Source: Methanobacteriota archaeon
GTDB taxonomy: Archaea > Halobacteriota > Syntropharchaeia > JACQPP01
Direction: 5' to 3'
Length of the DNA stretch: 7,728 nucleotides
NCBI GenBank assembly: GCA_016207465.1
Contig: JACQPP010000103.1
Location: 1 to 7,728 of the forward strand
Both the position numbers and the translations under genes were made by a program. Position 1 is the first letter of the stretch. Every line of letters starts with the position of its first letter. Shown here in pieces: positions 5,783 through 7,728 of this stretch. The notes below the pieces were generated by a model. That model was not told the DNA's origin. It searched no databases and saw only the letters and a program-made list of their open reading frames with translations.

Positions 5783-5786
5783 GAGG
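5783..5786 (+). promoter_or_regulatory. Shine-Dalgarno-like site of serA
   Basis: GAGG lies 5 nt before the ATG at 5792. No clear TATA box lies at a leaderless distance, which fits translation from a leadered or dph2-linked transcript. Confidence 0.45.
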
Positions 5787-5791
5787 AAACG

Positions 5792-7375
5792 ATGCCCCCC
5801 AAGGTTCTGGTCGCGGAGGAGATGAGCGAGGAGGGCATCCAGGTCCTCCGCCAGGGGGCCCGGGTGGAGGTGGCCCTCGGACTCAAGCCCGAGGAACTCC
5901 GGAAGCGCATGGGGGGGGTCGAGGCCATCGTGGTCCGCAGCCAGGTGAAGCTGGACCGCCCCATGCTGGAGGCCGCCCGGGGGCTCCGGGTCATCGGCCG
6001 CGCCGGGGTCGGCATCGACAACATTGACGTGGAGGCCGCCACCGAGCGGGGCATCATCGTCCTCAACGCCCCGGAGGAGTCCACCATCTCCGCCGCCGAG
6101 CACACCCTTGCCCTCCTCCTCTCCCTCGCCCGGCAGGTCCCCCAGGCCGATGCCTCCATGCGGGAGGGCAAGTGGGAGCGCCGCAGGTTCCTGGGGACCC
6201 AGCTCCACGGCAAGACCCTGGGCATCATCGGGCTCGGCCGGGTGGGGAGCGAGGTGGCCCGCCGCGCCCAGGCCTTCGGCATGCAGGTGGCCGCCTACGA
6301 CCCCTACCTCACCCCGGAGCGGGCCAAGGAGTTCGGCATCACCCTCGCCACCCTCGACGAGGTGGTCTCCCGGGCCGACTTCCTCACCTGCCACACCCCC
6401 CTCACCCCCGACACCCGCCACCTCATCGGCCCCGCCCAGTTCCGGAAGATGAAGAAGGGGGTCCATGTCATCAACGTCTCCCGCGGCGGGGTCATTGACG
6501 AGGAGGCCCTCGCCCAGGCCCTCCGCGAGGGGAAGGTGGCGGGGGCCGCCCTCGACGTCTTCGAGACGGAGCCCCCCCGGGACAGCCCCCTCCGCGGGAT
6601 GGACAACGTGGTCCTCACCCCCCACCTGGGGGCCTCCACCCACGAGGCCCAGGTCAATGTCTCCGTGGCCATCGCCCAGCAGGTCATCGCCGCCCTCCGC
6701 GGCGAGCCCGTGAAGAACGCCATCAACATGGTGACCCTCCGCCCCGAGGCCTACGAGGTCCTCAAGCCCCACCTCCGCCTCGCCGAGAAACTGGGCCGCC
6801 TCGCCTCCCAATTGCTGGACTCCCCCCTGCAGGCGGTGGAGGTGGCCTTCCACGGCGACATGGCCGAGCGCGACACCGAGGTCCTCGCCACCTTCGCCCT
6901 CAAGGGGGTCCTGGAGCCCATCGTCACCGACGTCAACTACGTGAACGCCCCCGTCATCGCCCGCCAGCGCTCCATCCAGGTCTCCAAAATCAAGACCTGG
7001 GCCATCGAGAACTTCACCAGCCTCATGGTGGTCCGCCTCCGCTCCAAAAAGGGGGAGAAATCGGTGGCGGGGACCGTATTCGGCAAGGACGACGCCCGCA
7101 TCGTGAAGATTGACGACTACCGCATCAACGCCGTCCCCAGCGGCCACATGCTGGTCTGCCCCCACATTGACAAGCCCCGGGTCATCGGCCCCGCCACCAT
7201 GGTCCTCGGCGAGGCCTCCATCAACATCGCCGGAATGCAGGTGGGACGCATCGGCGACAAGCCGGGGAGCCAGGCCGTCATGGTGCTCAACGTGGACAGC
7301 CCCGTGGGGGAGGACATCCTCCGGAAAATCAAGAAGATTGATGGCATCCTCGACGTCAAACTCGTCGCCCTATAA
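5792..7375 (+). CDS. serA: D-3-phosphoglycerate dehydrogenase with ASB and ACT domains
   Basis: A 527-aa full-length SerA of the long type. It oxidises 3-phosphoglycerate to 3-phosphohydroxypyruvate with NAD+, the first step of serine biosynthesis from glycolytic intermediates, in the cytoplasm. The N-terminal substrate domain (about 1-100) includes GRAGVGIDNID. The NAD-binding domain has GLGRVG (147-152) followed by an Asp at the end of the second strand (AAYDPY). The catalytic triad is visible: Arg231 in VSRGGVIDE, Glu260 in DVFETEPP and His278 in TPHLGAST. An ASB (allosteric substrate-binding) region spans about 315-450. A C-terminal ACT domain (about 455-527, GEASINIAGMQVGR) is the usual site of serine feedback in this family. 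Start: ATG with GAGG 5 nt upstream. The stop TAA (7373-7375) overlaps the end of a convergent gene and lies in a small palindrome. Nothing is missing. Confidence 0.96.
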   Translation: MPPKVLVAEEMSEEGIQVLRQGARVEVALGLKPEELRKRMGGVEAIVVRSQVKLDRPMLEAARGLRVIGRAGVGIDNIDVEAATERGIIVLNAPEESTISAAEHTLALLLSLARQVPQADASMREGKWERRRFLGTQLHGKTLGIIGLGRVGSEVARRAQAFGMQVAAYDPYLTPERAKEFGITLATLDEVVSRADFLTCHTPLTPDTRHLIGPAQFRKMKKGVHVINVSRGGVIDEEALAQALREGKVAGAALDVFETEPPRDSPLRGMDNVVLTPHLGASTHEAQVNVSVAIAQQVIAALRGEPVKNAINMVTLRPEAYEVLKPHLRLAEKLGRLASQLLDSPLQAVEVAFHGDMAERDTEVLATFALKGVLEPIVTDVNYVNAPVIARQRSIQVSKIKTWAIENFTSLMVVRLRSKKGEKSVAGTVFGKDDARIVKIDDYRINAVPSGHMLVCPHIDKPRVIGPATMVLGEASINIAGMQVGRIGDKPGSQAVMVLNVDSPVGEDILRKIKKIDGILDVKLVAL

Positions 7376-7383
7376 ATTATAGG
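7369..7383. repeat. 15-nt palindrome at the convergent gene ends
   Basis: CCTATAA-A-TTATAGG, perfect with 7-bp arms around one central base. It contains the serA TAA stop (7373-7375) and the TAG stop of the minus-strand gene (7372-7370). It also coincides with the change from GC-rich to AT-richer sequence. It is too short for a strong hairpin; it may be chance, a small bidirectional terminator or a junction scar. Confidence 0.4.
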
Positions 7384-7728
7384 TGTAAGGGTCGATAACT
7401 TTCATACGGAGCTCTTTTACTTTTCCACGATCATCTAATAGCAAATGCGATATCCCAAAAATTTTCTTTGTGAACGGGTCAAAAGCATCTATGTACCGCG
7501 CTTTTCCGTTTTGTTGGATAAGTCCGAATAGGTGGAGTCTTCTCGTTGCTCCTTTATCCATCCTAAACTCTAAGAGGACCACATTTTTTGTAGATGAATC
7601 AATAAATTGGGGACTACGCCACGGTTTAGGATGACTTGACCCTGGAAGACCATAAACCCCCGCCCCTTCTACCTTTTGATGAGGGGATGGAACAGACCGA
7701 AATCGCCATCGGCCTGTCCCTTCTGTGA
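7370..7728 (-). CDS. Hypothetical protein, AT-rich, 5' end outside the window
   Basis: A minus-strand frame is open for 118 codons from the right edge to TAG at 7370-7372, so the gene very probably begins beyond the window. In-frame GTG at 7582 (70 aa) and ATG at 7561 exist but are probably internal. I do not recognise the protein. Its C-terminal 70 residues look like a compact alpha/beta or beta-barrel segment (VVLLEFRMDKG, LHLFGLIQQNG, YIDAFDPFTKKIFGI, ELRMKVIDPYTYNL). The pattern of a GL strand followed by an FDP turn is faintly like WYL/SH3-like domains, a weak guess only. Hand-counted GC is about 40% over 7381-7620, far below the neighbours, and its codons use A/T third positions freely. 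That suggests acquired DNA. It overlaps the serA end by 6 bp, tail to tail. The part nearest the right edge (from about 7640) is GC-richer and less certain. Confidence 0.6.
   Translation of the reverse strand, partial: TEGTGRWRFRSVPSPHQKVEGAGVYGLPGSSHPKPWRSPQFIDSSTKNVVLLEFRMDKGATRRLHLFGLIQQNGKARYIDAFDPFTKKIFGISHLLLDDRGKVKELRMKVIDPYTYNL

Noticed and set aside
4687..7165. Long minus-strand open frames opposite dph2 and serA
   Set aside because: They have low-complexity Gly/Leu/Val/His-rich translations typical of GC-rich antisense shadows, while the plus frames encode complete enzymes with catalytic residues.
7630..7728. Plus-strand frame ending in TGA exactly at the right edge, with ATG at 7687 (13 codons)
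   Set aside because: It is only about 32 codons after an in-frame stop, has no ribosome site I can support, and lies opposite the longer open frame. The stop at the window end is probably coincidence.
1..7728. CRISPR arrays, tRNA or rRNA genes, insertion sequences
   Set aside because: I saw no regularly spaced repeats, no tRNA-like or rRNA-like conserved segments, and no transposase-like reading frame.

Overview
The window looks like chromosomal DNA from a GC-rich archaeon. The strongest evidence is an intact archaeal-type Dph2, the diphthamide enzyme. It carries three cluster cysteines, and diphthamide on EF-2 is confined to Archaea and Eukarya. Archaeal-style TATA boxes, at least one apparently leaderless gene and a 527-aa ACT-type SerA agree with this. 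I cannot place the lineage securely; a GC-rich euryarchaeal or Thermoplasmatota-like lineage is a guess.

Layout from left to right. A FabG-like short-chain dehydrogenase (minus strand) runs off the left edge. It is divergent from an AMP-forming acyl-CoA synthetase (plus, 307-2244), and the two share a short AT-rich control region. The synthetase converges on a membrane-anchored thioredoxin-fold protein (minus, 2257-3558) in which both active-site cysteines are replaced. That gene is divergent from a membrane-bound family 2 glycosyltransferase (plus, about 3640-4617). The glycosyltransferase stop codon lies inside a perfect 35-nt palindrome. Next come dph2 (4732-5751) and serA (5792-7375), 40 bp apart on the plus strand. 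From the serA stop codon to the right edge the composition falls from very GC-rich to about 40-45% GC. That segment carries an unrecognised minus-strand reading frame that overlaps the end of serA by 6 bp and continues beyond the window.

The genes do not form one obvious pathway. The dehydrogenase and synthetase could both act in acyl or lipid metabolism. The thioredoxin-fold protein and the glycosyltransferase share a divergent promoter and are both membrane-associated. dph2 and serA are housekeeping genes.

The most interesting signal is non-coding. The dehydrogenase and dph2 are unrelated genes, yet both start with the same arrangement: GACCAACCTTTATG, then an inverted repeat with TTTTTCC/GGAAAAA arms, then the start codon 0-1 nt after the second arm. 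The inner arm sequences differ but pairing is kept in both. A third TG...CA hairpin with T-run and A-run arms sits at the end of the glycosyltransferase gene.
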